Below are positions 9,426-17,163 of a DNA stretch of 40,732 nucleotides, piece after piece. The translations under genes and the position numbers were made by a program. The stretch is from a virus. The notes below the pieces were generated by a model, which ran no database searches, had not been told where the DNA came from, and worked only from the letters and a program-made list of their open reading frames with translations. Where the stretch lies: positions 1 to 40,732 of IMG/VR virus record IMGVR_UViG_3300015242_000030. The stretch is one strand, 5' to 3'. Position 1 is the stretch's first letter. Each line of letters opens with the position of its first letter.

Positions 9426-10631
9426 AGTAAAGACCCGAAGCTTGGTTCGAGGATCGAGAGCCACACATTTAATCATCCCAGATTGTTGCATCACTTCTAA
9501 GATTTTCTGAATGCTGTTCGCGTAAGTCACTCTCGTTCTGGCAAATCCTACCAGCTGATGCTCACTAACCCCATTCGGATACTGTCGAACGAAGAATGCA
9601 ATCTCATCCATCGCTTTGCTATCCGCCGAGCCTGAGACGGCAGTAAAGATTTTGCCCATCTCTTTCTCAGCTTCACATAACCAATTATAGGCTCGATCGA
9701 AATCACCTTTAGACATTGAGAGGATGGCCTCGCCGCGGTCTATACAGGCGACCATCGATAGCTTAATCATATGAGCAAAGCGCCGAGTGCAGTAGTGGGT
9801 TAGCTTTGGGTGGTTGGGGACTGGTGGGTAGCCTAGACTCTTCCATCCCTGCATCTGCTCGGCGTAGGCTTCATCCCAGCCGATTTGGCCCACTATAGAA
9901 TTGATCAGCTTTAGATCGTCGAGCATATCCTTTGGCATCTCTCTTACTTTAGCCTTGAAGACATCTATCTTTGGTTGAGAGTCTGCGTAGATGAAAATGA
10001 TTCGAGAAGTGAATCCGTCTTCCCAAGCCGACTCCGGAATGAACTTCATTATATTTGCTGGGGTAGTGCCAGTGAGGATGTTTAGTTGGGGTCGGTCGAT
10101 TTTTAGCTTTAGCCCGGTCGTTCGTCGATGTTGTCCGTATGGCGAGTCGGTATCGTAGAAGGTGGTTAGGCCTGGGATAAGTTCGTTCCCTTTGTATTCC
10201 TGCATGAAGGCTGAGAGTTCGTCAGGGGCGATGTAGAGGGTGTTGTATTCGATCATTGGATTAGGGAGTTGGATTATCTGTCGCTTGCTCTCGGCTAAGA
10301 GGTCGACGAGGGAGGCCATCGTTAGAGAGGTCGGGCCTATGTGGATGTCTGGGACTTCTCGGGCGAAGCCCATCACCGATTTAATCGCTCGAGACTTTCC
10401 TAAGCCTGGGTGGCCCACTAAGAAGGTGTAGAGGTTGGGGTAGAGTGGCGAGCTTGTAGTCACCCAAACCTTCTGCTCGAGGACCGCAGCCATAACAGAG
10501 ATAGCGGCCCACTTACGATAGATTACTGGCGATTCAAGATTAGACGTATGCTCTACGAAGGCGTCGATCCAAGATTGACACTTGCGGCGTGCGTGTCCGT
10601 TTGTCGCCGGGGAAATAGTTTTTAAGCCCAT
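9411..10631 (-). CDS. P-loop ATPase, DUF3987/primase-helicase-like
   Basis: The protein has a Walker A motif GHPGLGKS (residues 73-80 from the ATG at 10631), preceded by a region like DUF3987 proteins (VIYRKWAAISVMAAVLEQKVW), and later ILTGTTPANIMKFIPESAWEDGF, which resembles the sensor region of these ATPases. Proteins of this type sit in phage replication modules and are thought to act in DNA unwinding or primase loading. It is the last gene of the long minus operon, directly after the polymerase. I preferred ATG 10631 (406 aa); a TTG at 10661 would add ten residues. Either start lies inside the polymerase gene (92-122 bases overlap). Confidence 0.75.
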   Translation of the reverse strand: MGLKTISPATNGHARRKCQSWIDAFVEHTSNLESPVIYRKWAAISVMAAVLEQKVWVTTSSPLYPNLYTFLVGHPGLGKSRAIKSVMGFAREVPDIHIGPTSLTMASLVDLLAESKRQIIQLPNPMIEYNTLYIAPDELSAFMQEYKGNELIPGLTTFYDTDSPYGQHRRTTGLKLKIDRPQLNILTGTTPANIMKFIPESAWEDGFTSRIIFIYADSQPKIDVFKAKVREMPKDMLDDLKLINSIVGQIGWDEAYAEQMQGWKSLGYPPVPNHPKLTHYCTRRFAHMIKLSMVACIDRGEAILSMSKGDFDRAYNWLCEAEKEMGKIFTAVSGSADSKAMDEIAFFVRQYPNGVSEHQLVGFARTRVTYANSIQKILEVMQQSGMIKCVALDPRTKLRVFTSNSM

Positions 10632-12039
10632 CTTCGTTCGACCCTGATTTATATTCGCCAAAGTTCCAGCCGGTCTTAGCGCCGTATGGGATTATAAACT
10701 GTCTATCATTATTGAGTTGAATAGGCTGAGCAAGCTGTGCAAGTATTTTGGGGACAATGTCGTCTTCTCTATCTTCTGGATATTGAACGACGATGGCATC
10801 ATGGTTTTGCATGAGCAACTCACAATCTCGATGGCACCAGACGCAGAGCATTCCAGTGTTAACGATATCTGCAAGGGAACCTTGTGGATCATAAGCAATT
10901 GCCTCTCTTAGAGTTTCTGCACTATCGCGGCGGCCGAAGAAATGCCGCCGCCGACCGGTGAGAGAGATAAGTTGGCCAGTTCCTTTTAAGGTCTGCTCGA
11001 CATGAGCATGCCAGCGAAGATGGGCGGGGAAGGCTATAAAATATTTGGGTTGGAACTCTTCAATCATACTTATGTCGACTTTAGCTTGATTTGAAAGCGT
11101 CCGTGCTTTACCTCCATAGTTAGTTCCATGTCCGATCTTTTTACACATAAAGCGTCGAGAGTAATGTCGATAGTAAGGCTGCTCAGCCAATTCCTTATCA
11201 ATTTTAGGGTCTCCGGTCCAGGATAACTTGGACCAACAAAGTTTAGCAACGTTAGTGTGCAAGTCACCGGACTCACATGCGTCAAGGTACTTTGCATCTC
11301 CGAAGAGGTTCCATTCGATTGCTCCGACGACACGACTCTCTCCTTGTTCTGCATCAAAATATCCCATTTTCATCCCAGGATCGGCTATGAAGATGCTGCG
11401 GAGGAGGTCTTCAACATTTTGAAGATTGCCTCCCGTACCAAACTCGCTCAGCGAGGAGGAGAACCTTCCTGTGGTTGTACCTGCTATGTTGTATGAAGTT
11501 CGCATCCTCCCATCTTTATCGATATCGGTTTTAAGTACCGATATCTTCTTTCCAATATCCCTCATCGCCTTCATATGAGAGACGATTGGCCTAGCGACGG
11601 TATAGGCCTCCATCTTCTCTAATGCATCGCGGTTGACGGTGACTCGGCCCATCTTCTTAATCGGTGGTATCTTCAGGACTTCATAGAAGACCTTTTGGAG
11701 GTCTCGATTGCTTCGCCAGTTGAAGTCCCAGACATCGCATCCTTCCCCGACGATCCTTTCGAGCTGTCTTTCAAGTCGGTCCAGTTGATCGTGGTATTCC
11801 TCAATGACTTCCGCCTTTCTCGCTTGATCCACCAGAACGCCACGTAGGCGCATTTCAAGCACAGGCGCTTGTAGACTACGTGAGAATGCGTACGTCGCAG
11901 CCGTATGGTTGTCCAGTTGTGGGAGCAGGACATCAAGGACTTCGGCGGTGATGCAGCAGTCGAGGCCATTGTACGCCCATTCCCTTTCTATTGGTTTAAG
12001 GTCTTCGGGCTTCATTTTATCGGTTTGAATGATTTTCAT
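10540..12039 (-). CDS. DNA polymerase, family A, polymerase domain
   Basis: The 499-aa protein carries the family A motifs in order: motif A DAEQGESR (229-236), the O-helix motif B around R296-K300 to Y308-G309 (KKIGHGTNYGG), and motif C as HDA at 413-415 instead of the usual HDE. TTTGRFSSS (188-196) precedes motif A, as in PolA-type enzymes. The N-terminus contains YNGLD (23-27), the Exo III motif of the 3'-5' proofreading exonuclease, whose Exo I and II motifs are in the preceding gene. The start lies two bases after that gene's TAG, in another frame, and a TGA blocks this frame just upstream. So this is a separate polypeptide unless frameshifting occurs. It would copy the phage genome. Confidence 0.92.
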   Translation of the reverse strand: MKIIQTDKMKPEDLKPIEREWAYNGLDCCITAEVLDVLLPQLDNHTAATYAFSRSLQAPVLEMRLRGVLVDQARKAEVIEEYHDQLDRLERQLERIVGEGCDVWDFNWRSNRDLQKVFYEVLKIPPIKKMGRVTVNRDALEKMEAYTVARPIVSHMKAMRDIGKKISVLKTDIDKDGRMRTSYNIAGTTTGRFSSSLSEFGTGGNLQNVEDLLRSIFIADPGMKMGYFDAEQGESRVVGAIEWNLFGDAKYLDACESGDLHTNVAKLCWSKLSWTGDPKIDKELAEQPYYRHYSRRFMCKKIGHGTNYGGKARTLSNQAKVDISMIEEFQPKYFIAFPAHLRWHAHVEQTLKGTGQLISLTGRRRHFFGRRDSAETLREAIAYDPQGSLADIVNTGMLCVWCHRDCELLMQNHDAIVVQYPEDREDDIVPKILAQLAQPIQLNNDRQFIIPYGAKTGWNFGEYKSGSNEDGLKNYFPGDKRTRTPQVSILDRRLRRAYV

Positions 12040-12041
12040 TG

Positions 12042-13052
12042 CTACTCATCGCGCTTTATGGTTGTCACTCGCTCACGCATTTGTTTCCAGTTCGCCTCGT
12101 CACAATATATTGAGCCAAGAAAGCCCAATCCCTTCAAACTCTCTGGCTGTAGCGCATGGTGCAAAAGCATCGTATCCTCCTCCGCGCCGAAGACCTTTAT
12201 TCCTTGGGCTCGCCAAAGGAAGGCGATGTCGTAGAGGCCGTTTTGGAAAAGTTTTGGTATTTTACTCGATAGAACGTTGCGTATAAATCCCCAGACGCTT
12301 TGCTCAATGAGTGCAGTAGGCCAGTAAGATCGTCCCATTCTTCTGGGGTCAACGAATGGTATAACGAGTGCGATTCTTCTGGAGGGAGCAAATCCAATAC
12401 ACGTAATTTGATTACCAGCGGTCTCAATATCGACACTAAGGATGTTACATCTGTCGATATATTGTAGTTTGAAGTCATTGAGGTCCTCCAAGGTTGGTTG
12501 AATCCATATGGTTCGTTTCGGCCGGCGAATCTCTGGGAACTCGCTTTCTCGTCTAGCTTTCATCAAATCGATAACGGTGGTCGGGCGAAGCTCCCACTGT
12601 CGAAGGACTGCCGCTGGATGGTATGTCGGTAGAACCTTAAAACCGTCCACGGTGAGGGTTGAGATGGTAGTGGTTCCACGCAGTTTCGATATAAAGGACT
12701 TGCCTGTAAGAGCCCAAAGGGCTGTATTGCCGAGGGCAACCAGGAGATTAGGGTTGATTGAGATGAGTTCATCCCCGAGACGATTGAGTTCTCCAGCGAA
12801 CTCAGATCGCAGATATTTGCCTTTGAGGAGTGGGGGGTAGCCTCGAATGCCTTCGGCTTTGGTTCCACAGAGGGCTTCGAGCTTATTGTTTGGTGGCCTG
12901 AGATTAAGAACGTTGGTACAGTAACAATCAGCGCGGTTGATGCCAGCCTCGCTAAGCATTCGAGTGAGTTCATAACCGCTCGGGCCAACAAATGGTACAC
13001 GTTCTCTCTCCTCTTGCTCTCCCCAGGCTTCACCAATGCAGGCGATGTTCAT
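12042..13052 (-). CDS. Uracil-DNA glycosylase-like domain fused to 3'-5' exonuclease domain
   Basis: Residues 1-170 match family 4 uracil-DNA glycosylases: GEAWGEQEE (7-15) and PFVGPSG, then TNVLNLRPPNNK (46-57) and HPAAVLR (145-151). The N-terminal CxxC of iron-sulfur enzymes is absent. Residues 200-336 look like a DEDD exonuclease: LSVDIETAG (Exo I, D208/E210) and FQNGLYDIAF (Exo II), then EEDTMLLHHALQPESLKGLG. The Exo III Tyr/Asp motif is missing here and is encoded at the start of the next gene. ATG 13052 was chosen for the GGGGGA site; a TTG at 13067 lacks one. UDG-like domains joined to family A polymerases occur in some phages (SPO1-type polymerase, from memory). Whether the glycosylase removes uracil or only binds DNA is open. 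Confidence 0.85.
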   Translation of the reverse strand: MNIACIGEAWGEQEERERVPFVGPSGYELTRMLSEAGINRADCYCTNVLNLRPPNNKLEALCGTKAEGIRGYPPLLKGKYLRSEFAGELNRLGDELISINPNLLVALGNTALWALTGKSFISKLRGTTTISTLTVDGFKVLPTYHPAAVLRQWELRPTTVIDLMKARRESEFPEIRRPKRTIWIQPTLEDLNDFKLQYIDRCNILSVDIETAGNQITCIGFAPSRRIALVIPFVDPRRMGRSYWPTALIEQSVWGFIRNVLSSKIPKLFQNGLYDIAFLWRAQGIKVFGAEEDTMLLHHALQPESLKGLGFLGSIYCDEANWKQMRERVTTIKRDE

Positions 13053-13065
13053 ATTTCCCCCAGAC

Positions 13066-13095
13066 AAAAAGAGGAGGAGAGGGCCACTCTCCTCC
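13066..13095 (-). terminator. Intrinsic terminator inside the replication operon
   Basis: Read on the minus strand, a perfect 9-bp stem GGAGGAGAG / CTCTCCTCC with a 5-nt loop is followed by TCTTTTTG. It lies 14 bases after the stop of the SSB-like gene and just before the ribosome-binding site of the UDG-exonuclease gene. It should lower expression of the polymerase genes relative to the upstream ones. Confidence 0.75.
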
Positions 13096-13109
13096 CAAGT
13101 TGGGCGTTC

Positions 13110-13580
13110 TTATTCGATCGAGAAGGTCTTATCGATGTTGGCGAACATGCTCTGTCCGTCTTCGCTCGGCACGTGCTTGAGATGGATGCCGACTTGGCGA
13201 CCAGGAGTCTCGGCGATCATTTGGCGGATAGACATGTCATCGGAGTCAACATCGAACCCACAATGGCGAAGGAATTCCTTAAGCCGCCAAAGAGCGTCTT
13301 CCGTAATGTAGTAGGTGGCACGGATAGTGCGATCGCTAAGCGAAGTGACCTCGCCAGAGGGCTTGGTCAGTCCGGCTTGAAGCTCTTCAACATCGACATC
13401 ATCGCCGGGTGCGAGGAACTGCAAAGTCCATTCCACGTACTCTGTCTGCTTCTTGGTTGATTTATCAAACTTTGGCAGGCCCTTAATCAGCATGGTATAG
13501 CTGCCGATTGGGAGGGGTTTTGGCCGATTGACTTCGGTTGGAGCTTTATCGAGGATTGCGCCGAAATTGGGTGTATTCAT
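13110..13580 (-). CDS. Single-stranded DNA-binding-like protein (156 aa)
   Basis: The protein begins MNTPNFGAILDKAP and has a beta-rich core (IGSYTMLIKGLPKFDKSTKK, then EYVEWTLQFLAPGDDV) with an acidic middle, followed by a helical part (ALWRLKEFLRHCGF). A soluble beta-rich protein with this kind of core next to a Sak4-like ATPase is usually an SSB or a DUF669-like recombination partner. There is no long acidic tail as in typical bacterial SSB. It starts four bases after the ATPase stop, with AAAGG upstream, and a terminator follows. The functional call rests mainly on context. Confidence 0.5.
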   Translation of the reverse strand: MNTPNFGAILDKAPTEVNRPKPLPIGSYTMLIKGLPKFDKSTKKQTEYVEWTLQFLAPGDDVDVEELQAGLTKPSGEVTSLSDRTIRATYYITEDALWRLKEFLRHCGFDVDSDDMSIRQMIAETPGRQVGIHLKHVPSEDGQSMFANIDKTFSIE

Positions 13581-13583
13581 TTG

Positions 13584-14435
13584 TTAGACCTTTCGAATGA
13601 GTTTGGGTTTGTTAGCGAGTTTGGGTGGGTCACGGAGAACCGCAAAGAAGTCCGCCAAGCCGGTTTCGATTGGAAAGCTTGGGGCCATGGCAAACGGCTT
13701 TGGGTTCTTCAAGTCTAGCATCGCTGTCGCTTGGGTTTGGATTGTGCGCTTACCTCCTGGGCTGGTTTGACAGAGGGCCACGGAATTGAAGTAACGAGGG
13801 ATCGTTGGCCCTAACGCCGATCCTACTGAAGTCGGGTAACCTTTCTTGGTTCCGTCAGGGTTATCCATATACCTCACATGAGAGTTGACAATGACGTTAG
13901 TTCTGAACGACTCTGAGGTAAGGAGAGCGAGAACGCTTTCAACTGCATCTTGTGCGTCTTTGTAAACGGCCCGCATATCATATTTACCATCTCTCGACTT
14001 GGGAGCGAGGGGCTCTCTGAATGCAAACGCAGCATCGGAAAAGAAAGTAAGGGTATCAAGTACGAGAATGGTGTCGGGTCCCCACTCCGAAGGAACTCCA
14101 AGGTCAACATCATTTCCGTCGAGGCTGTATTTCCATCGATCAAGCATTTTAAGGCCGTCGATAAATGCTTTTGGATTTCCGTCAATAACGGGTCCTAGGG
14201 GAGAGGATTTGAGTTTGTCTCTGAGGGTTCGGAATTCGACATTTTCCACCATCTCCGGGCTGTCGCGAAGGACAAATTGTTTCAAGGGTTCGAGGCCATT
14301 GTCGTAGTCGAGGATGCGGAGCTTGTAGCCAGCGCGAACTAGAGTGGCTAGAGCTCCAGTCTTACCCGATCCGCTGTCGCCCTCTATTAATAGCTTGGTG
14401 TACTCGTTACTCTGGTGCTGCGACAGGCTTGGCAT
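13584..14435 (-). CDS. RecA-fold ATPase, Sak4/AAA_24-like recombination protein
   Basis: A Walker A motif GDSGSGKT (19-26) lies close to the N-terminus, followed by RILDYDNGLEPL and a Walker B-like stretch TILVLDTLTFF, then NVIVNSHVRYMDNPDG. This is the layout of the short RecA-like core of phage Sak4/AAA_24 proteins, which promote single-strand annealing together with an SSB. The next gene encodes an SSB-like protein, which supports this pairing. The gene overlaps the 66-aa gene upstream by 29 bases, and its ribosome-binding site is AGAGGT. Confidence 0.8.
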   Translation of the reverse strand: MPSLSQHQSNEYTKLLIEGDSGSGKTGALATLVRAGYKLRILDYDNGLEPLKQFVLRDSPEMVENVEFRTLRDKLKSSPLGPVIDGNPKAFIDGLKMLDRWKYSLDGNDVDLGVPSEWGPDTILVLDTLTFFSDAAFAFREPLAPKSRDGKYDMRAVYKDAQDAVESVLALLTSESFRTNVIVNSHVRYMDNPDGTKKGYPTSVGSALGPTIPRYFNSVALCQTSPGGKRTIQTQATAMLDLKNPKPFAMAPSFPIETGLADFFAVLRDPPKLANKPKLIRKV

Positions 14436-14607
14436 AAAGAACCTCTGTATAAAGAGTTAAGATATCTCCGGCCTTCACATCCATGTAGTCTTCGACCGAG
14501 ACGGTCATGGTTGTTGAGCCGCCGAGGGCGAGCTTCATATGGTACTGGGTTCGCTCAGTGACGCGATATTTGCCCAAAACCATTACTATTCGAACTGACT
14601 TATCCAT
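14407..14607 (-). CDS. Small beta-rich protein (66 aa), unknown
   Basis: The sequence (MDKSVRIVMVLGKYRVTERT, then SVEDYMDVKAGDILTLYTEV) predicts a small all-beta, possibly OB-like fold. It overlaps its neighbours on both sides (8 and 29 bases), so it is embedded in the recombination part of the operon. No family is recognised. Confidence 0.6.
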   Translation of the reverse strand: MDKSVRIVMVLGKYRVTERTQYHMKLALGGSTTMTVSVEDYMDVKAGDILTLYTEVLYAKPVAAPE

Positions 14608-14818
14608 TTCTGGATTCGATTGTTAGAGTTATAGGCCCAGGTCTTATTGATGGCTCTTCATCAAACATGATAGCGAATGCTCCACCAAATACGCTAAAAC
14701 GAACTCGCCAACCTTCTGTAACATCATAAAACTTGGCATCTTTACCTACTCCTGACAGCCATTTCTTACCAATTATCTGTTCAACCGCAACTATATCGCC
14801 TTTAATCTTATAAACCAT
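14600..14818 (-). CDS. Small beta-rich protein (72 aa), unknown
   Basis: The likely start is ATG 14818, which overlaps the stop of the nuclease gene as TAATG, with GAGG just before. An ATG at 14842 in frame would add eight residues but lies inside the nuclease gene. The product has repeated hydrophobic beta-strand patterns (VRFSVFGGAFAIMFDEE, GPITLTIES) and no recognised family. It may be a partner of the nuclease or the annealing ATPase; this is a guess from position. Confidence 0.55.
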   Translation of the reverse strand: MVYKIKGDIVAVEQIIGKKWLSGVGKDAKFYDVTEGWRVRFSVFGGAFAIMFDEEPSIRPGPITLTIESRNG

Positions 14819-15825
14819 TACCTCGATTTGAGTGGATTCCATCTTTCCTCCGGCGATTGTTGAGTAAACCCTGACTTAAGAAACTGCTTCCTCACACTCG
14901 GCGATTTAGAGCAGACCTCGCGGAACCTACACCCACCGAACTTATCACAGGCGGTATCGTTCATCGGCCAATACCCTTCGGTCGCATAGTCCTCGGCCTT
15001 GGCGAACCAGAAGCGGAGGTCTTTGAGCCACTCTTCGAGATTGTCTTGAGTGCGGTAGGTGATGCCACGGGTGAAGCGAGAGAAGTCGATGGCAACTTGG
15101 GCTGCATCGATTATTACCCCTCGGATGGGCGAGTCGAGGACTACCTTCCCGGCGAGGGTGTAGAGAGTCATTTGGTTATTGGGTTCGAATTGATTGAAGT
15201 AGTAGTCGCCGGGGGTCGAGGTGGTGGTTTTTCGATCCATGACGAAGAGTTCGTCTTGGAAGTTGACGATACGGTCGAGGTGGCCGCTAAGTAGGTAGGG
15301 CTGAGGTAAATCATCGACACTTGGGGTATTGCCATTAGCTACCAAAGTTGCATATGATATCTCTTGACTCTTTGGCCCCCACCCCAACTCAAACCTAAAG
15401 CTCACCTCGACGGCGGGCTTTCCGTCTTTAAGGATAAGGGTGCTTGCTGGGTCATTCTCAAATCTGTCAAGATACCAGAGGACGGTTCGCACAAGGTTAT
15501 TTCGATTTTTGTACTTGTGGTCGGGTTGCCATTCAACGGTACGTTCGAGTAGTGCCCGCAGTGTATCGTGCACAGCATCATTGTGGGGAATTCCGCTTGC
15601 ACGGCAGATATCATATTCTTGCAATGCTTGATGATATTCAATTCCAAATCGGAGATGGACTGATTCGACATCGCTTGACCATCCTTCTATCATCTGATAG
15701 TAATAAAGTCTCGGGCAGGTTTTCATCCACCCAAGCGAGGTGCTGTCCCAAGCGTACTGGATATTGGTGTTGGGGAGGAAGGGGGAGAGGGTTGGACCGC
15801 GAACGAGGTCTTCGGCAATACTCAT
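14818..15825 (-). CDS. PD-(D/E)XK nuclease, Cas4/RecB-like, with Fe-S cysteines
   Basis: The 335-aa protein has the RecB/Cas4 pattern: Cys37 in MKTCPRLYYYQ, a His-containing helix (GIEYHQALQEY), then GHLDRIV and VMDRKTT (Asp and Asp-x-Lys of the active site), followed by NQMTLYTLA (QxxxY motif). Near the C-terminus three cysteines (CDKFGGCRFREVC) would complete a 4Fe-4S cluster with Cys37. Such enzymes resect DNA ends. Together with the Sak4-like ATPase and SSB-like protein, this gives a phage recombination module. The start overlaps the stop of the preceding 57-aa gene (ATGA), and GGGAGA lies upstream. Confidence 0.85.
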   Translation of the reverse strand: MSIAEDLVRGPTLSPFLPNTNIQYAWDSTSLGWMKTCPRLYYYQMIEGWSSDVESVHLRFGIEYHQALQEYDICRASGIPHNDAVHDTLRALLERTVEWQPDHKYKNRNNLVRTVLWYLDRFENDPASTLILKDGKPAVEVSFRFELGWGPKSQEISYATLVANGNTPSVDDLPQPYLLSGHLDRIVNFQDELFVMDRKTTTSTPGDYYFNQFEPNNQMTLYTLAGKVVLDSPIRGVIIDAAQVAIDFSRFTRGITYRTQDNLEEWLKDLRFWFAKAEDYATEGYWPMNDTACDKFGGCRFREVCSKSPSVRKQFLKSGFTQQSPEERWNPLKSR

Positions 15826-15995
15826 TCTGAGTCTCCCAATTGCTTAAGCGCTCGTTCTATCTCGACCTCGCTTTCGGCAACGTTAAGCATTGCTCGGGCC
15901 ATTGCTTGAAATTTCTTATAGTCCTGTGGATAATAACCAATCATAAAGATGGTTGCCTCTATTGCAGCCGCCTTTATTTGTCGATCTGTTGGCAT
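15822..15995 (-). CDS. Small helical protein (57 aa), unknown
   Basis: The start overlaps the stop of the preceding gene (TGATG), and a strong AGGAGG site lies inside that gene's last codons. The stop overlaps the nuclease start by ATGA. The product (MPTDRQIKAAAIEATIFMIG to ERALKQLGDSE) is helical, with no recognised domain. The double overlap and strong site make it a real gene despite its size. Confidence 0.65.
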   Translation of the reverse strand: MPTDRQIKAAAIEATIFMIGYYPQDYKKFQAMARAMLNVAESEVEIERALKQLGDSE

Positions 15996-16216
15996 CAAAA
16001 CCTCCTCTTAAATCCATCTGGCGGTTTCGGCTTCCCCATCCCTAGCTTAGATAGAAGGTCATCAGCTGAGATTTTCTCGCCTAACCCTTTCTTCGGCTTA
16101 ACCCCGGCTTCGAAGGAGGCTCGGGCTTTACGCTGGTAGGCGATAATATCGTCGAGGTCCTGAGCGGAGAGTTCGAGAGGGTCTAAATCCATAAGCCTAT
16201 CTATCTCATTGGCCAT
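15995..16216 (-). CDS. Small hydrophilic protein (73 aa), unknown
   Basis: The product begins MANEIDRLMDLDPLELSAQD and ends GFKRRF, where the AGG-AGG codons for Arg-Arg form the ribosome-binding site of the next gene. Its start lies 11 bases inside the ribbon-helix-helix gene and has GAAGGAAAG upstream. It contains a helical acidic N-terminal half and a Lys/Pro-rich C-terminal half. No family is recognised. Confidence 0.65.
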   Translation of the reverse strand: MANEIDRLMDLDPLELSAQDLDDIIAYQRKARASFEAGVKPKKGLGEKISADDLLSKLGMGKPKPPDGFKRRF

Positions 16217-16379
16217 ATTCTCTTTCCTTCTTTAATTGTTTCAAGTGGTTTACCTCTCGATGGATGTAATGGCGAATAGCCTCAGAATACCCATGCCCAT
16301 AGTACTTTTGGAGCCATTCTACATCGGCATCATACAGATTGAGGGTCACTTTGCGAAGCTTATCCCCTGCCATTCTCAT
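16206..16379 (-). CDS. Ribbon-helix-helix DNA-binding protein (57 aa)
   Basis: The sequence KLRKVTLNLYDADVEWLQKY followed by GYSEAIRHYIHREV has the beta-strand, helix, turn, helix pattern of Arc/MetJ-type ribbon-helix-helix proteins, with VTLNL as the DNA-contacting strand. A site AGGAAGGA lies at good spacing from ATG 16379 (a second ATG is at 16373). Proteins of this kind bind palindromes as dimers, so it is a candidate partner of the repeated palindrome found at 20.4-25.0 kb; that link is only an idea. Confidence 0.7.
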   Translation of the reverse strand: MRMAGDKLRKVTLNLYDADVEWLQKYYGHGYSEAIRHYIHREVNHLKQLKKEREYGQ

Positions 16380-16578
16380 CGGCGTCCTTCCTCACAATCC
16401 AAAGCTTATTCTCGGCCATAGGAAAGATAATCACTAGTTGCTCTAGCTCGGGGTCTGCGGCTTCGCCTCTCGCCCGATAAAGCTGCTGCCGAAGCAACAC
16501 CCGGTCATCCGTCTCAATGGCGAGTCCCGTTTCCAGGGTGAGTGCTTTTTGCCAATACTCGAGAAGGACGTGGGCCAC
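16360..16578 (-). CDS. Small conserved phage protein (72 aa), unknown
   Basis: A GTG start follows GGAGG embedded in the end of the previous gene. The sequence contains DDRVLLRQQLYRARGEAADP and ends near ENKLWIVRKDAD, a combination I have seen in phage proteins of unknown function. It overlaps the ribbon-helix-helix gene by 20 bases. Confidence 0.65.
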   Translation of the reverse strand: MAHVLLEYWQKALTLETGLAIETDDRVLLRQQLYRARGEAADPELEQLVIIFPMAENKLWIVRKDADENGRG

Positions 16579-16580
16579 GC

Positions 16581-16991
16581 TTAGAACCTCCGCTTAAAGG
16601 TGGAGAGGGCTTGGCTTTGGACTTCAAGTTCTCGACTATCGCTGTTAAGGCTTTGCTCGACGCCATTTGCCTGCTCCAGTTGGGATAGTGGTTCGGATTT
16701 ATAGTCAGTGGATTTCTTTCGGGTGATGTAGAGAAACCAAGCCTCACCCTCTTGCCGTTTGCGGATGGAGAATTGATCGTAGATACTCTGCGCGTGCATT
16801 GGATGCTCGACGGGGTAGATTTTCTTGTTGTCATCTCGGTCGATCCGGCGAGCTTTGTTCAAGCGAAGATTCTCTCGCCAAGCATCGGGCTCGTTGGTGA
16901 AACGGATGCGTAGGCCGATTGAATCAGCGACTGCAGCGTCCCAATGCTCGTAGCAGTCAGAGTAGGAGATGCGGGAACTACTTATTGCCAT
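16581..16991 (-). CDS. Conserved phage protein (136 aa), unknown
   Basis: ATG 16991 follows AGAGGCTGG and overlaps the zinc-ribbon gene by 14 bases; a longer frame reaches 17087 but lies inside that gene. The product has AWRENLRLNKARRIDRDDNK and a middle part (EHPMHAQSIYDQF, EGEAWFLYITRK) that resembles uncharacterised phage proteins found beside replication genes. It ends FKRRF because of the ribosome-binding site of the next gene. It may work with the 72-aa protein that follows. Confidence 0.65.
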   Translation of the reverse strand: MAISSSRISYSDCYEHWDAAVADSIGLRIRFTNEPDAWRENLRLNKARRIDRDDNKKIYPVEHPMHAQSIYDQFSIRKRQEGEAWFLYITRKKSTDYKSEPLSQLEQANGVEQSLNSDSRELEVQSQALSTFKRRF

Positions 16992-17163
16992 TTCCAGCCT
17001 CTTTCTCCGTACAGATTGTACATGTCCATTCGGATATCTCGCGGCTAAATTCAGAATCAGGTTGGTAGAAGAATTTGGCTGTGCCAACCTCTAGTTGCCT
17101 ATTGGAAATAAATCTCCCACAAATAGCGCATTTAATCGGTATAGTCACGGCTAGTGTTGCCAT
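16978..17163 (-). CDS. Zinc-ribbon-like protein (61 aa)
   Basis: Two CxxC pairs (CAICGRF near residue 12 and CTICTEKE near residue 48) are spaced as in small zinc ribbons. The N-terminus MATLAVTIPIK is a beta-strand. It overlaps the helicase gene by 13 bases and the 136-aa gene by 14. It may bind nucleic acid or mediate protein contacts; no family is recognised. Confidence 0.65.
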   Translation of the reverse strand: MATLAVTIPIKCAICGRFISNRQLEVGTAKFFYQPDSEFSREISEWTCTICTEKEAGNGNK

